From Natrialba asiatica DSM 12278 (GTDB taxonomy: Archaea > Halobacteriota > Halobacteria > Halobacteriales > Natrialbaceae): 64,000 nt of DNA. The notes below the pieces were generated by a model, which was not told the origin of the DNA, searched no databases, and was given only the letters and a program-made list of their open reading frames with translations. Below, piece after piece: positions 53,020-61,890 of this stretch (the first letter of the stretch is position 1; each line of letters starts with the position of its first letter). The translations under genes and the position numbers were made by a program. The stretch spans positions 162,914 to 226,913 of the forward strand of contig NZ_AOIO01000034.1 of the NCBI RefSeq assembly GCF_000337555.1. Reading direction: 5' to 3'.

Positions 53020-54624
53020 ATGACAAATCTCGTGAGGGACGTCGGCGAGACAGTCGAATCGACCCCCGATGCTCCCGCGATCGCCTACGACGGCCGGACG
53101 CTAACCTACGAGCAGTTCTGGACGCGCGCCGGCCAGTTCGCGAAAGCGCTCGAAAACAACGGCATCGGCGAGAACGACCGCGTCGGCATCTATCTCCCGA
53201 ATCTCCCCCAGTTCGTAACGGCGTTCTACGGGACGCTGCGCGCCGGCGGGATCATCGTCCCGATGAACCCGCAGTACAAGGCCCGCGAGATCAGCCACAT
53301 GCTCGGCAACAGCGGTGCGAAGGCCGTCGTCACGCTGGCCGAACTCGTCCCCAACGTCCGCGAGGTGCAGGACGAAACCGACGTCGAACAGGTGATCAGT
53401 GTGGGTGCCGGTGTCGAGGGTGCCACCGCGTTCGACGAGTTCATCGCGGACGAAACCAACGCGGTCGTCGACCGAGCCGACGACGACGTGGCGGTCCAGC
53501 CCTACACCTCCGGGACGACCGGCACGCCGAAGGGCGTCCTGCTCACGCACCACAATCTCGCCTTTACGACGCGAGCCAACGCCAGCGTCCCGCCAGGCGG
53601 ATTCCAGGCCACCGACCGACTCATCGGCACGCTGCCGCTGTTTCACATCTACGGCATGTCCGTCGTGATGAACGGCGCGATGTACAGCGGCGGCACCTAC
53701 TACCCCGTCCCCGAATGGGACGCCGCGGCGGTGATGGACCAACTGGAGGACGACGATATCACGATCATGTTCGCCGTCCCCGCGATGTTCAACGACATGA
53801 TCAACCACCCCGACGCCGACGAGTACGGGTTCGAGGCGCTGCGCTTTGCCAACTCCGGTGGCTCGAGCCTTCCCCTCGAGGTCCTCGAACGGTTCGAAGA
53901 GCGGTGGGGTGTCCAACTCAACGAAGGCTACGGGCTGACCGAGACGAGTCCGGTCACCCACGCCAACACGAACGACGCCCGCCGGAAGGGCAGTATCGGC
54001 CAGCCGCTCGACGGCGTCGAGGCGAAGATCGTCGATAGCGCGGCCCGACAGTCCGACGCCCCGGGCGACGAACCGCCCGAAGACGAGGGCCTCGAGACGG
54101 TCCCGCGCGTCGAAGAAGGGCCCATCGACGAGGCCGACGCTGATCTGCACGAAATCACCGGTGAACTCGTCATCTCCGGACCGAACGTGATGAAGGGCTA
54201 CTACGAACTGCCCGAGGCGAACGACGAGGCCTTCACCGAGGCGGACGGCAAGCGCTGGTTCCACACCGGCGACATCGGCTACTGGGACGAGGACGAGTTC
54301 TTCTTCGTCGTCGACCGCGAGAAGCACATGATCGTCACCGGGGGCTACAACGTCTATCCGCGAGAGGTCGAAGAACTGCTCTTCGAACACGAGGACATCG
54401 CCGACGCCGCCGTGGTCGGCGTGCCGGACGAGCGCCGGGGGGAGACCGTCAAGGCACTCGTCGTGCCGACGCCCGACGCCGACGCGACGCCCGAGGACAT
54501 CAAAGCGTACTGTCTCGAAAGCCTCGCGGAGTACAAGCATCCCCGCGAAGTCGAGTTCGTCGAGACCCTCCCGCGGACGACGACGGGAAAAGTCCAGAAG
54601 TTCAAGATCCGCGACGAAGACTAG
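53020..54624 (+). CDS. acyl-CoA ligase (long-chain fatty-acid CoA ligase family)
   Basis: 534 residues from ATG 53020 (MTNLVRDVGETVES). ATP-dependent activation of a carboxylate to its CoA ester. AMP-binding motif YTSGTTGTPKGVLLTHHNL (about 169-187), EGYGLTETSPVTH, HTGDIGYWDEDEFFFVVDR, VTGGYNVYPREVEELL and the catalytic Lys in PRTTTGKVQKFKI. Acyl chain preference cannot be read. It follows the TRAP permease on the same strand with its own upstream TATA-like region, suggesting that the imported acid is its substrate. Confidence 0.92.
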   Translation: MTNLVRDVGETVESTPDAPAIAYDGRTLTYEQFWTRAGQFAKALENNGIGENDRVGIYLPNLPQFVTAFYGTLRAGGIIVPMNPQYKAREISHMLGNSGAKAVVTLAELVPNVREVQDETDVEQVISVGAGVEGATAFDEFIADETNAVVDRADDDVAVQPYTSGTTGTPKGVLLTHHNLAFTTRANASVPPGGFQATDRLIGTLPLFHIYGMSVVMNGAMYSGGTYYPVPEWDAAAVMDQLEDDDITIMFAVPAMFNDMINHPDADEYGFEALRFANSGGSSLPLEVLERFEERWGVQLNEGYGLTETSPVTHANTNDARRKGSIGQPLDGVEAKIVDSAARQSDAPGDEPPEDEGLETVPRVEEGPIDEADADLHEITGELVISGPNVMKGYYELPEANDEAFTEADGKRWFHTGDIGYWDEDEFFFVVDREKHMIVTGGYNVYPREVEELLFEHEDIADAAVVGVPDERRGETVKALVVPTPDADATPEDIKAYCLESLAEYKHPREVEFVETLPRTTTGKVQKFKIRDED

Positions 54625-54811
54625 CCTCCTCGCGATCACCCGCCTCGCGACTACCCGGCTGAACTCGGGTTGCCGGCCGTTCGCCTGTGGCACCGCCAGT
54701 CACGAGTATCTGACACCAAAATTACTTTACAACGGTTAACTATCGACACCAATCTTTTGCAGCGTTTGAGATCATCGAAGCTATTTTGTGACTCGCCGAT
54801 GAGCATCAGAT

Positions 54812-55951
54812 ATGGCTTTCAGTCTATCCGACGAGCACGAGGCGATTCGTGGGGCCGTTCGCGAGTTCGGCGAGAACGAGATGAAGCCGGTCGCGGAAGA
54901 GTACGACCGCGAGGGGACGTACCCGCTCGAACTACGCGAGAAGGCCGCCGAGTACGACTTCGTCGCGCCGGGCATCCCGATCGAGTACGGCGGGGCCGGC
55001 ATGGACAAGATCTCGAGTACGATCGTCACGGAAGAACTCTGGCGCGCCGACCCGGGTATCGGCTCGGCCGTCGGCTCCGCCGGCTTCGGGACGAACATGA
55101 TCGTCGAGTTCGGCGACGAGTGGATGAAAGAGGAGTGGCTCCCGAAGATCGCGGGCGGCGAGACGGCCTCCTGTTCGATGATCTCCGAACCCGCACATGG
55201 GTCGAACGTCGCGGGTATCGAGACGGTGGCCGAGAAGGATGGCGACGAGTTCGTCCTGAACGGGAACAAGATGTGGATCACGAACGGGACGGTCGCCGAT
55301 ATCGGCGTTCTGATGGCCAAAACGAGTCCTGACGAGGGCCACCGCGGGATCACCGCGTTCCTCGTACCGATGGATTCAGACGGTATCTCGACGGAAAAGA
55401 TCGACAACAAACTCGGCATCCGCGCCTCCGATCTCGCGGAGGTCATCGTCGACGACGTCCGCGTTCCCGAGGAGAACGTTATCGGCGAGGTCGACGAGGG
55501 CTTCTACCAGCTCATGGAGTTCTTCGCCGCCGGTCGAACGAGCGTCGCCTCCCAGGCGGTCGGTGCTGCACAGGGCGCGCTCGACGCCGCGATCGAGTAC
55601 GCCGGCGAGCGCGAGCAGTTCGGCCAGAAGATCAAGGACTTCCAGGCCATCGAGCACAAACTCGCCGAGATGGCGACCCGCGTCGAAGCGGCGCGCTCGC
55701 TGACCTACCGCGCCGCGACGGAAGTCGAGCAGAACAACCAGGATATCGCCGCGCAGTTCTCGAGCATGGCGAAGCTGTTCGCCAGCGAGATCGCGGTCGA
55801 GGTCGCCGACGAGGGCATCCAGGTCCACGGCGGCTCGGGCTACGTCACGGACTACCCCGCGGAGCGCTACTACCGCGACGCCCGCATCACGAAGATCTAC
55901 GAGGGAACCTCGGAGATCCAGAAGAACATCATCGCCGATCAGTTGCTGTAG
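54812..55951 (+). CDS. acyl-CoA dehydrogenase
   Basis: 379 residues. FAD-dependent oxidation of acyl-CoA to trans-2-enoyl-CoA. Segments SMISEPAHGSNVAGIE, KMWITNGTVADIGV, AAGRTSVASQAVGAAQGAL, YAGEREQFGQKI and YEGTSEIQKNIIADQLL are typical, with catalytic base E364. It is more like short/medium-chain dehydrogenases than the glutaryl-CoA enzyme at 48274. Start ATG 54812 (MAFSLSDEHEAIR). Confidence 0.93.
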   Translation: MAFSLSDEHEAIRGAVREFGENEMKPVAEEYDREGTYPLELREKAAEYDFVAPGIPIEYGGAGMDKISSTIVTEELWRADPGIGSAVGSAGFGTNMIVEFGDEWMKEEWLPKIAGGETASCSMISEPAHGSNVAGIETVAEKDGDEFVLNGNKMWITNGTVADIGVLMAKTSPDEGHRGITAFLVPMDSDGISTEKIDNKLGIRASDLAEVIVDDVRVPEENVIGEVDEGFYQLMEFFAAGRTSVASQAVGAAQGALDAAIEYAGEREQFGQKIKDFQAIEHKLAEMATRVEAARSLTYRAATEVEQNNQDIAAQFSSMAKLFASEIAVEVADEGIQVHGGSGYVTDYPAERYYRDARITKIYEGTSEIQKNIIADQLL

Positions 55952-55953
55952 AC

Positions 55954-55989
55954 GGTTTTTCTCCAGTTTTCTCCGATTCTCCGTTTTCG
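55954..55989 (+). terminator. T-rich termination region between convergent genes
   Basis: After the acyl-CoA dehydrogenase stop come TTTTT, TTTT and TTTT runs within 35 nt, just before the end of the convergent thiolase gene. This fits the oligo-U termination used by haloarchaea. Confidence 0.45.
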
Positions 55990-57132
55990 TCAGGGCGCAG
56001 GAACGCTGAACTCGACCGCAGCCCCCTGTCCGTAGCCGACGCACATCGTCGTCAGGCCGAGGCCGCCGCCGCGCTTTCCGAGTTCGTGGATGAGCGTCAC
56101 CGGCAGCCGCGCACCCGACGCGCCGAGGGGATGGCCGAGCGCAATTGCGCCGCCGTTGACGTTGAACACGTCGTCGTCGAAACCCAACTCCTCCTGGCAG
56201 TAACGCGTCTGGCTGGCGAAGGCCTCGTTGAGTTCGACGAGGTCGTAGTCGTCGGCAGAGCGGCCGTTTCGCTCCCAGATGCCCCGGACCGCCGGAACCG
56301 GACCGATGCCCATCACTTCGGGGTCGACGCCCGCGACCTCGTGGTCGCCGACTTCGGCCGCGATCTCGAGGTCGTGGTCCTCGGCGAACGCGCGGCTCGT
56401 GAGCATGACGGCCGCCGCGCCGTCGGAGATCTGGGAGGCGTTGGCGGCGGTGACGGTGCCGCCTTCCTCGAAGGCGGGCGGCAGCCCCGAAATCTTCTCA
56501 CGGGTCGTGCCGGGACGGAGACCCTCGTCTTCCTCGACGACCTGCTCGCCCGTGTCGATGGGTACTATTTCGTCGTCGAAGCGACCCGCTTCGCTCGCCT
56601 CGCAGGCGCGTTGCTGGCTGCGAGCGCCGTAGGCGTCTTGCTCCTCGCGGCTGATGTCGTATCGGCGAGCGACGGTTTCTGCGGTCTGGCCCATCTGGAG
56701 ATCCGCGGCGTCGTACTGTGCTGCAATGGCGTCGTAGGACCCGATTCCCTTCCGGCGCTCGTTGCGGGTCATGTTCTCGACGCCGCCGGCGACGATGACC
56801 TCGCGCTGGCCGGCCCGGATGGCGTCGCTCGCGCTCATGATCGCCTCGGCCGAGGAGGCACAGAGGCGGTCGATGGTGGTTCCCGGCACGCTTTCGCCCA
56901 GGTCCGAAGCGAGGGCGATCACGCGGGCGAGATTGTTGCTCTGCTCGTCGACCTGCTTCGCACAGCCCCACCGGATGTCGTCGACGTCGTCACCCGCGAG
57001 CCCGGTGCGATCGAGCATCGTATCGACCAGCGGTACCGAGAGTTCAGCGCTACCGGTGTCGGCGAAGACACCGCCGTGTTTACCCTGTGGCGTTCTGACT
57101 GCTTGTACGACTACTGGTTGGGTGTCGCTCAT
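55990..57132 (-). CDS. acetyl-CoA C-acyltransferase (thiolase)
   Basis: 380 residues. The acylated nucleophile C91 ([12 protein letters not shown]), H334 ([12 protein letters not shown]) and the second active Cys C364 ([10 protein letters not shown]) are all present, as is [11 protein letters not shown]. This is a true degradative/biosynthetic thiolase rather than the archaeal SCP2-like type, which lacks the full set. It would cleave 3-oxoacyl-CoA or acetoacetyl-CoA. Divergent from the 3-hydroxyacyl-CoA dehydrogenase gene over 134 bp. Confidence 0.94.
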   Translation of the reverse strand: MSDTQPVVVQAVRTPQGKHGGVFADTGSAELSVPLVDTMLDRTGLAGDDVDDIRWGCAKQVDEQSNNLARVIALASDLGESVPGTTIDRLCASSAEAIMSASDAIRAGQREVIVAGGVENMTRNERRKGIGSYDAIAAQYDAADLQMGQTAETVARRYDISREEQDAYGARSQQRACEASEAGRFDDEIVPIDTGEQVVEEDEGLRPGTTREKISGLPPAFEEGGTVTAANASQISDGAAAVMLTSRAFAEDHDLEIAAEVGDHEVAGVDPEVMGIGPVPAVRGIWERNGRSADDYDLVELNEAFASQTRYCQEELGFDDDVFNVNGGAIALGHPLGASGARLPVTLIHELGKRGGGLGLTTMCVGYGQGAAVEFSVPAP

Positions 57133-57235
57133 CGGTTGTCACAGGGTTTCAGGGGAAGGGATAAAATCGCTCGGTTCTCGGTGAGATCCTCTCGCCCGGG
57201 CGCTGTCTGCACCCCTTCGGTGTGTGAACAGGAAC

Positions 57236-57242
57236 GCTTTTG
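57236..57242 (+). promoter_or_regulatory. TATA box of the 3-hydroxyacyl-CoA dehydrogenase operon
   Basis: CTTTTGA lies 25-31 nt before ATG 57267, supporting that start over ATG 57240. Confidence 0.45.
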
Positions 57243-57266
57243 ATCGATTCCTGTGTGGGGTTGACC

Positions 57267-58157
57267 ATGCAAGTCACAGTGCTCGGAGCCGGGAGCATGG
57301 GCCACGGAATCGCACAGGTCTCGGCGATGGCGGGCTACGATGTCGTCCTTCGAGACATCGAGTCCGAACTCGTCGACGACGGACTCGAGGGCATCCGAAA
57401 GAACCTCCAGGGTGGCGTCGACCGGGACAAGGTCACCGAAGGCGAAATGGAAGCGACGCTCGGACGCATCGAGGGCACGACCGACCTCGCCGCGGCCGTC
57501 GCCGACGCCGAACTCGTCGTCGAAGCCGTCCCCGAGGATCTGGACTTAAAGCAGGACGTGCTCTCGGCGGCGGAAGCCGAAACCGGCGAGGAGACGGTGA
57601 TCGCCTCGAACACCTCCTCGCTCTCGGTGACCGAGATGGCGAGCGCGCTCGACCGGCCCGAGCGCGTCGTCGGCCTGCACTTTTTCAACCCGCCGCACCT
57701 GATGGACCTGGTCGAGATCGTGATCGCCGAACAGACCGACGACCGGACCGAAGCGTTCGCCGTCGACTACGTCCGCGAGATCGACAAGGAGGACGTGGTC
57801 GTCCGCGACAGCGCCGGCTTCGCGACCTCGCGCCTCGGTCTCGTAACGGGACTCGAGGCCATCCGGATGGTCGAGGAGGGCGTCGCTAGCCCCGCCGACG
57901 TCGACGAAGCGATGAAACTCGGCTACGGCTACCCCATGGGCCCGATCGAACTCGGCGACCACGTCGGACTGGACGTGCGCCTGCACATCGCCGAACACCT
58001 CCGCGAGGAACTCGGCGAGCGGTTCAAGCCGCCGCAGGCGCTGCGCCGGAAGGTCCGCGCGGGCAACCTCGGCAAGAAATCCGGCGAAGGCTTCTACGTC
58101 TGGGAGGACGGCGAACGCGCCGGCATGAGCGGCGACTGGGGTGAGGACGATGCGTGA
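57267..58157 (+). CDS. 3-hydroxyacyl-CoA dehydrogenase
   Basis: 296 residues from ATG 57267 (MQVTVLGAGSMGHGIAQ). NAD-binding motif GAGSMGHG (7-14), SNTSSLSVTEMA (114-125), catalytic H138 in GLHFFNPPH and the C-terminal dimer domain (GYPMGPIELGDHVGLDV). The 3-hydroxybutyryl-CoA dehydrogenase-like length (no fused hydratase) fits a stand-alone enzyme. The stop overlaps the start of the enoyl-CoA hydratase gene by 8 nt. Confidence 0.95.
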   Translation: MQVTVLGAGSMGHGIAQVSAMAGYDVVLRDIESELVDDGLEGIRKNLQGGVDRDKVTEGEMEATLGRIEGTTDLAAAVADAELVVEAVPEDLDLKQDVLSAAEAETGEETVIASNTSSLSVTEMASALDRPERVVGLHFFNPPHLMDLVEIVIAEQTDDRTEAFAVDYVREIDKEDVVVRDSAGFATSRLGLVTGLEAIRMVEEGVASPADVDEAMKLGYGYPMGPIELGDHVGLDVRLHIAEHLREELGERFKPPQALRRKVRAGNLGKKSGEGFYVWEDGERAGMSGDWGEDDA

Positions 58158-58971
58158 GGACGACCTCGCCGCACTCGATACCGAACTCGAACTGGTCTCC
58201 GTCTCGGTCGGCGAGCACGCCGAGAAGGTCGGAACGATCGCCATCGAACGTCCCGACGCCCGGAACGCGCTCAACGGCCAGGTCCGAACCGAACTGAAGG
58301 AGGCCGTCGCCGCCGCGGAAGCGGACGACGCGGTGCGCGTGCTCGTCCTCACTGGCGGCGAGGGCTCCGGCGCGTTCGTCGCCGGCGCGGACGTCACCGA
58401 GTTCAAAGATCGCGGCCTCGTCGAGCAGCGCGAAGCCAGCGAGCGCCCGCGGGTCTACGAGAGCGTCGACGACGCGTCGATCCCCGTCATCGCGCGGATC
58501 AACGGCCACGCCCTCGGCGGCGGTTGTGAACTCGCACAGGCCTGCGACGTTCGCATTGCGGCGACGGGGTCGAAGCTCGGCCAGCCCGAGATCAACCTCG
58601 GCCTCATTCCCGGCGGCGGCGGGACCCAGCGCCTCGCCCGCCTCGTCGGCGAGGGCCAGGCGATGCGGCTGATCCTCTCCGGCGAACTCATCGACGCCGC
58701 GGAGGCGAAGGAAATCGGCCTCGTGGACCAACTCTACGACGAGGAGGAACTGGACGACGGCGTCTACGAACTCGCGAGTTCAATGGCCGCGAAGAGTCCG
58801 ATTGCACTCGAGTTCGCCAAGAACGCGGTGAAGGCGAGTTCGCGAATGGGACTCGAGGAGGGGATCGAGTACGAATCGGAGCTGTTCGTCCAGTTGTTTG
58901 CGACCGAAGACAAGGATGAAGGAATCGGGGCGTTCCTCGAGAATCGGGAGCCGGAGTTTACGGGCGAGTAG
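58150..58971 (+). CDS. enoyl-CoA hydratase/isomerase (crotonase family)
   Basis: 273 residues from ATG 58150, which overlaps the end of the upstream gene; GTG 58141 is an alternative. Oxyanion-hole segments AFVAGADVTEF and INGHALGGGCELAQACD, with both catalytic glutamates E127 and E147 (LGQPEINLGLIPG). It hydrates enoyl-CoA such as crotonyl-CoA to the 3-hydroxyacyl-CoA that the neighbouring dehydrogenase uses. The two genes are clearly co-translated. Confidence 0.95.
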   Translation: MREDDLAALDTELELVSVSVGEHAEKVGTIAIERPDARNALNGQVRTELKEAVAAAEADDAVRVLVLTGGEGSGAFVAGADVTEFKDRGLVEQREASERPRVYESVDDASIPVIARINGHALGGGCELAQACDVRIAATGSKLGQPEINLGLIPGGGGTQRLARLVGEGQAMRLILSGELIDAAEAKEIGLVDQLYDEEELDDGVYELASSMAAKSPIALEFAKNAVKASSRMGLEEGIEYESELFVQLFATEDKDEGIGAFLENREPEFTGE

Positions 58972-59523
58972 TAAATCAACGTAAATAGTTCGATAAGTGA
59001 GTGGACCGTAATCCAATCGGGAATGTGATTTTTTATCACATCCATTTGATTGCGACTGGAAGTGGGAAACTGATGCGCTGGTGGTTCTGGGAGGACGCTA
59101 TCGAAAACCACAGAACCGGCGGTAAACCGACGAGCGGGCATAATTGAACACAGTGTAAATTCCGCTTGAGCTTGCCAGTGGTGGTACAGCGGTCGTTTCA
59201 CTGAGTTCCAGTATCGGGAATCCACGAGAAATCATAGAGAGCGGATATATGAGTCGATATGGTATATCTGCGGACGACTTCGAGTATAGGTGTGATCCGT
59301 TCGGCCGCTCGCTTCGCGCGGCGATGCTGCACGACCGATTCGTGGTACCGAGGGCCTCGCCGCGCCCGAAACCGCTTCGGGCACAGACCGACGCGACAGG
59401 GGCGCTTCCGGGGACTATCCCCGTTCCTCGGCGGAGCAGAGACTCGGGATATTTCGAATCGCTCGGCGCCATAGCGGCTTATTCGCTGTATAATAATCCC
59501 AGAACAGCCACGATGAACGATCG
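58972..59523. other. gene-free region after the beta-oxidation genes
   Basis: No convincing coding sequence on either strand. A perfect 7-bp hairpin with a T5 loop (ATGTGAT at 59023-59029 and ATCACAT at 59035-59041) lies 50 nt after the enoyl-CoA hydratase stop and probably ends that transcript. The rest is mixed in composition, with A/T-rich pieces near 59480-59500. Confidence 0.5.
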
Positions 59524-59811
59524 ATGAATCTGCTCTGTCGGTCATCACTCTCTCCACTTCGGCAGTCGAACGCGCGGACGGGTTCTCCGACAGAACAGCG
59601 CGATCACGGGTCTCTTTTCGCCGCCATCGACGACGGGCGCTCGATCGCCGCTGCGTGCCTTCGGGACGCCGACAACGCAGTGGCATCGGCGTTGGCGTCG
59701 CCGTCGAAAGTCGCGTGCGGCGAGTGCACGCTGGGGCTCGGTACGCCGGATGGGGCGGTCGCCGTCAAGTCGGACGGCACCGAATCGCGACGATTGCACC
59801 AGAACGCATGA
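59524..59811 (+). CDS. possible small protein coupled to the flippase gene
   Basis: A 95-residue frame with GC-ending codons from about residue 15 on (HGSLFAAIDDGRSIAAACLR, ECTLGLGTPDGAVAVKSDG). Its stop overlaps the ATG of the flippase gene as ATGA. I recognise no family, and the beginning (MNLLCRSSLSPLRQ) looks less protein-like, so the true start may be internal or the frame may be spurious. Confidence 0.35.
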   Translation: MNLLCRSSLSPLRQSNARTGSPTEQRDHGSLFAAIDDGRSIAAACLRDADNAVASALASPSKVACGECTLGLGTPDGAVAVKSDGTESRRLHQNA

Positions 59812-61841
59812 AACGGAGCATCACGAGCGGATTTCTCTCGATCGTCAGTATCAAATTTCTCCTGATCAGCCTCGACTTTCTCTCTTCACCGCTTTTGACC
59901 CGGTTTCTGGGCGAGGGATACGGTGACTACGCATTTCTGATGTCGATATTTGCGATCTACATGATCTTCGTCAGTTCGGGCGTCGGTGACGGCGTGCGAA
60001 AGTACGTCGCAGAGGAACGCGACAGGGACCACTGGGACGAACACGTCGTCGGGTTCTACCTCCGCCTGGCGATCCTACTCGCAGCGGTCGGGTGTTTCGG
60101 ACTCGCTCTCGCGGTTCAGACCGGGTTCGTGACCGCCCAACTCGGGACGTCGTATCGGACGTATTTCTACCTCCTCTCACTGCTCGTCTTCACCTCCCAG
60201 TTTCGCGAGTACACGCGGCGGACCCTCATGGGATTCGGACTCGAGCGCTACTCCGAGCCGCTGCTCTTCCTCGATAAAATCCTGTTTATCACCGTCGGCG
60301 TCGGTCTCGCATCCCTCGGCCACGGCGTCCCGGGCGTGCTGATTGGTCACATGGTCGGCGCGGTCACGACATCGATCATCGGGATCGCGCTGATAAACCG
60401 GACGGTATCGCTGCGGACCGCGCTCACCCGATTGCCGCCCAAGGACTTTCCGCGCCGTGAACTGTTTACCTTCAATGCACTCAGTATCGTTCTCATCCTC
60501 TGTTTGACGTCACTCTACGAACTCGACGTCATGATGCTCGGAGTGCTCGGAACGACGCAGGAAACCGCCTACTACAAGATTTCACTCACGATCGCGGAGT
60601 TCCTCTGGATCGTCCCGCTGGCGCTGCAGAACGTGCTCTTGCACTCGACCTCGAACATCTGGTCGAACCACGACCGCGAACGGATCGACTCGATCGCCGC
60701 TCGCGTCACCCGATACACGCTGTTGTTTACGTTACTGCTCGCGATCGGCATCGGCTCGCTCGCCCCGGTCGCGCTACCGATCGTGTATCCCGCCGAGTAC
60801 ATCGCGAGCTACGTCCCCATCCTCCTGTTGCTCCCCGGCTGCGTCGGGTTCGCGCTGGCGCGACCGATCCTCGCGATCGGACAGGGCAAAGGCGACCTTC
60901 GCGTCCTCATCGCCTCGACCGGCGCAGCGGCAGTCGGCAACATCGTACTCAACGGGCTGTTGATCCCCCGATACGGAATGTACGGTGCGGGCGTCGCAAC
61001 GAGCCTTAGCTACGGATTCATGTTCGTGTTTCACGTCTGGAGCGCCAGAGAAATCGGATTCGACCCGGTCACCGGCGCGCGAATTCCGCAGGTCGTTTTC
61101 GCGGGCGGGCTCGCTGCAATTCCGATCGGCCTGCTGGCACGAGTTCTCGGCGATTCGCTCCTCTCGCTGGCCGTCGTCCCGCCCGTCGGCGCGGCGGTCT
61201 TCCTCGCGGCCGCGCTCCTCGTCGGCGCACTCGACATGGACGAGATCATCGCCGTCCTCGAGGCCGCTCCGGACCCGATCGGTGCAATCGGTTCGACCCT
61301 CCGCGCTGAACTCGATGTCGCTGAGACCGACCGCGAAGCGGGCGGCAAGACGAGGATGGCCGTCGGTGACGACGGTGTGGCACCCGAAACGACCACTTCC
61401 GCTGACGACGACCGACGCGAGGCTGAGACGAGTTCCGCCGAGACAGGAGGGCAGTCACGAACGGCTGTGCAAGCCACCGACGAGTTCAGTGGCAGTGGGG
61501 GTGAGAGCGACGGCGGCGGTGGCGCGGAACGGCAGACGCTGACGAACCGGAACTGGAACCAGCTCGGTGACGCGACGACGACGATCCACTCACAGACTCT
61601 ATCTGATAGCCGTACGGACGCATCGGCTGCTGGGGAGAGACAGCGACTGGAGGAACGAGAACGAGAGCAGGAACAGGGACGAGAACGGAACGCAGCGACG
61701 GCGGACGGTTCAGCGTCGGACACCGACGTGCACGAGCGACTGGAGACGCTCGAAACGGGGATCGAACGGCAGAACGACCGGCTCGAGAGTCAGCGACGGA
61801 CGATCGAGCAGTTGATCGATGAACTCCGGCGAGGCCGGTAA
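59808..61841 (+). CDS. polysaccharide flippase (Wzx/MATE-like) with long hydrophilic C-terminal tail
   Basis: 677 residues. The first about 500 form the usual 12-14 helix flippase (SIVSIKFLLISLDFLSSPLL, TRFLGEGYGDYAFLMSIF, YELDVMMLGVLGTTQETAYY, ILAIGQGKGDLRVLI), which moves lipid-linked sugars across the membrane for S-layer glycosylation or surface polysaccharide. Beyond it are about 170 polar residues, Gly/Ser/Thr/Glu-rich and ending in a coiled coil (ERLETLETGIERQNDRLES). Ordinary flippases end after the helices, so the tail is unusual. Start ATG 59808. Confidence 0.85.
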   Translation: MKRSITSGFLSIVSIKFLLISLDFLSSPLLTRFLGEGYGDYAFLMSIFAIYMIFVSSGVGDGVRKYVAEERDRDHWDEHVVGFYLRLAILLAAVGCFGLALAVQTGFVTAQLGTSYRTYFYLLSLLVFTSQFREYTRRTLMGFGLERYSEPLLFLDKILFITVGVGLASLGHGVPGVLIGHMVGAVTTSIIGIALINRTVSLRTALTRLPPKDFPRRELFTFNALSIVLILCLTSLYELDVMMLGVLGTTQETAYYKISLTIAEFLWIVPLALQNVLLHSTSNIWSNHDRERIDSIAARVTRYTLLFTLLLAIGIGSLAPVALPIVYPAEYIASYVPILLLLPGCVGFALARPILAIGQGKGDLRVLIASTGAAAVGNIVLNGLLIPRYGMYGAGVATSLSYGFMFVFHVWSAREIGFDPVTGARIPQVVFAGGLAAIPIGLLARVLGDSLLSLAVVPPVGAAVFLAAALLVGALDMDEIIAVLEAAPDPIGAIGSTLRAELDVAETDREAGGKTRMAVGDDGVAPETTTSADDDRREAETSSAETGGQSRTAVQATDEFSGSGGESDGGGGAERQTLTNRNWNQLGDATTTIHSQTLSDSRTDASAAGERQRLEEREREQEQGRERNAATADGSASDTDVHERLETLETGIERQNDRLESQRRTIEQLIDELRRGR

Positions 61842-61890
61842 CGGGTCCGCGTCGCCGCGACCGAACGGGACAGGAGAGTACCGCGTTCAG

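Noticed and set aside
59098-59520. Open frames on both strands considered as transposase remnants
   Set aside because: No DDE or HUH motif, no terminal repeats, and composition unlike the neighbouring genes; left as gene-free.
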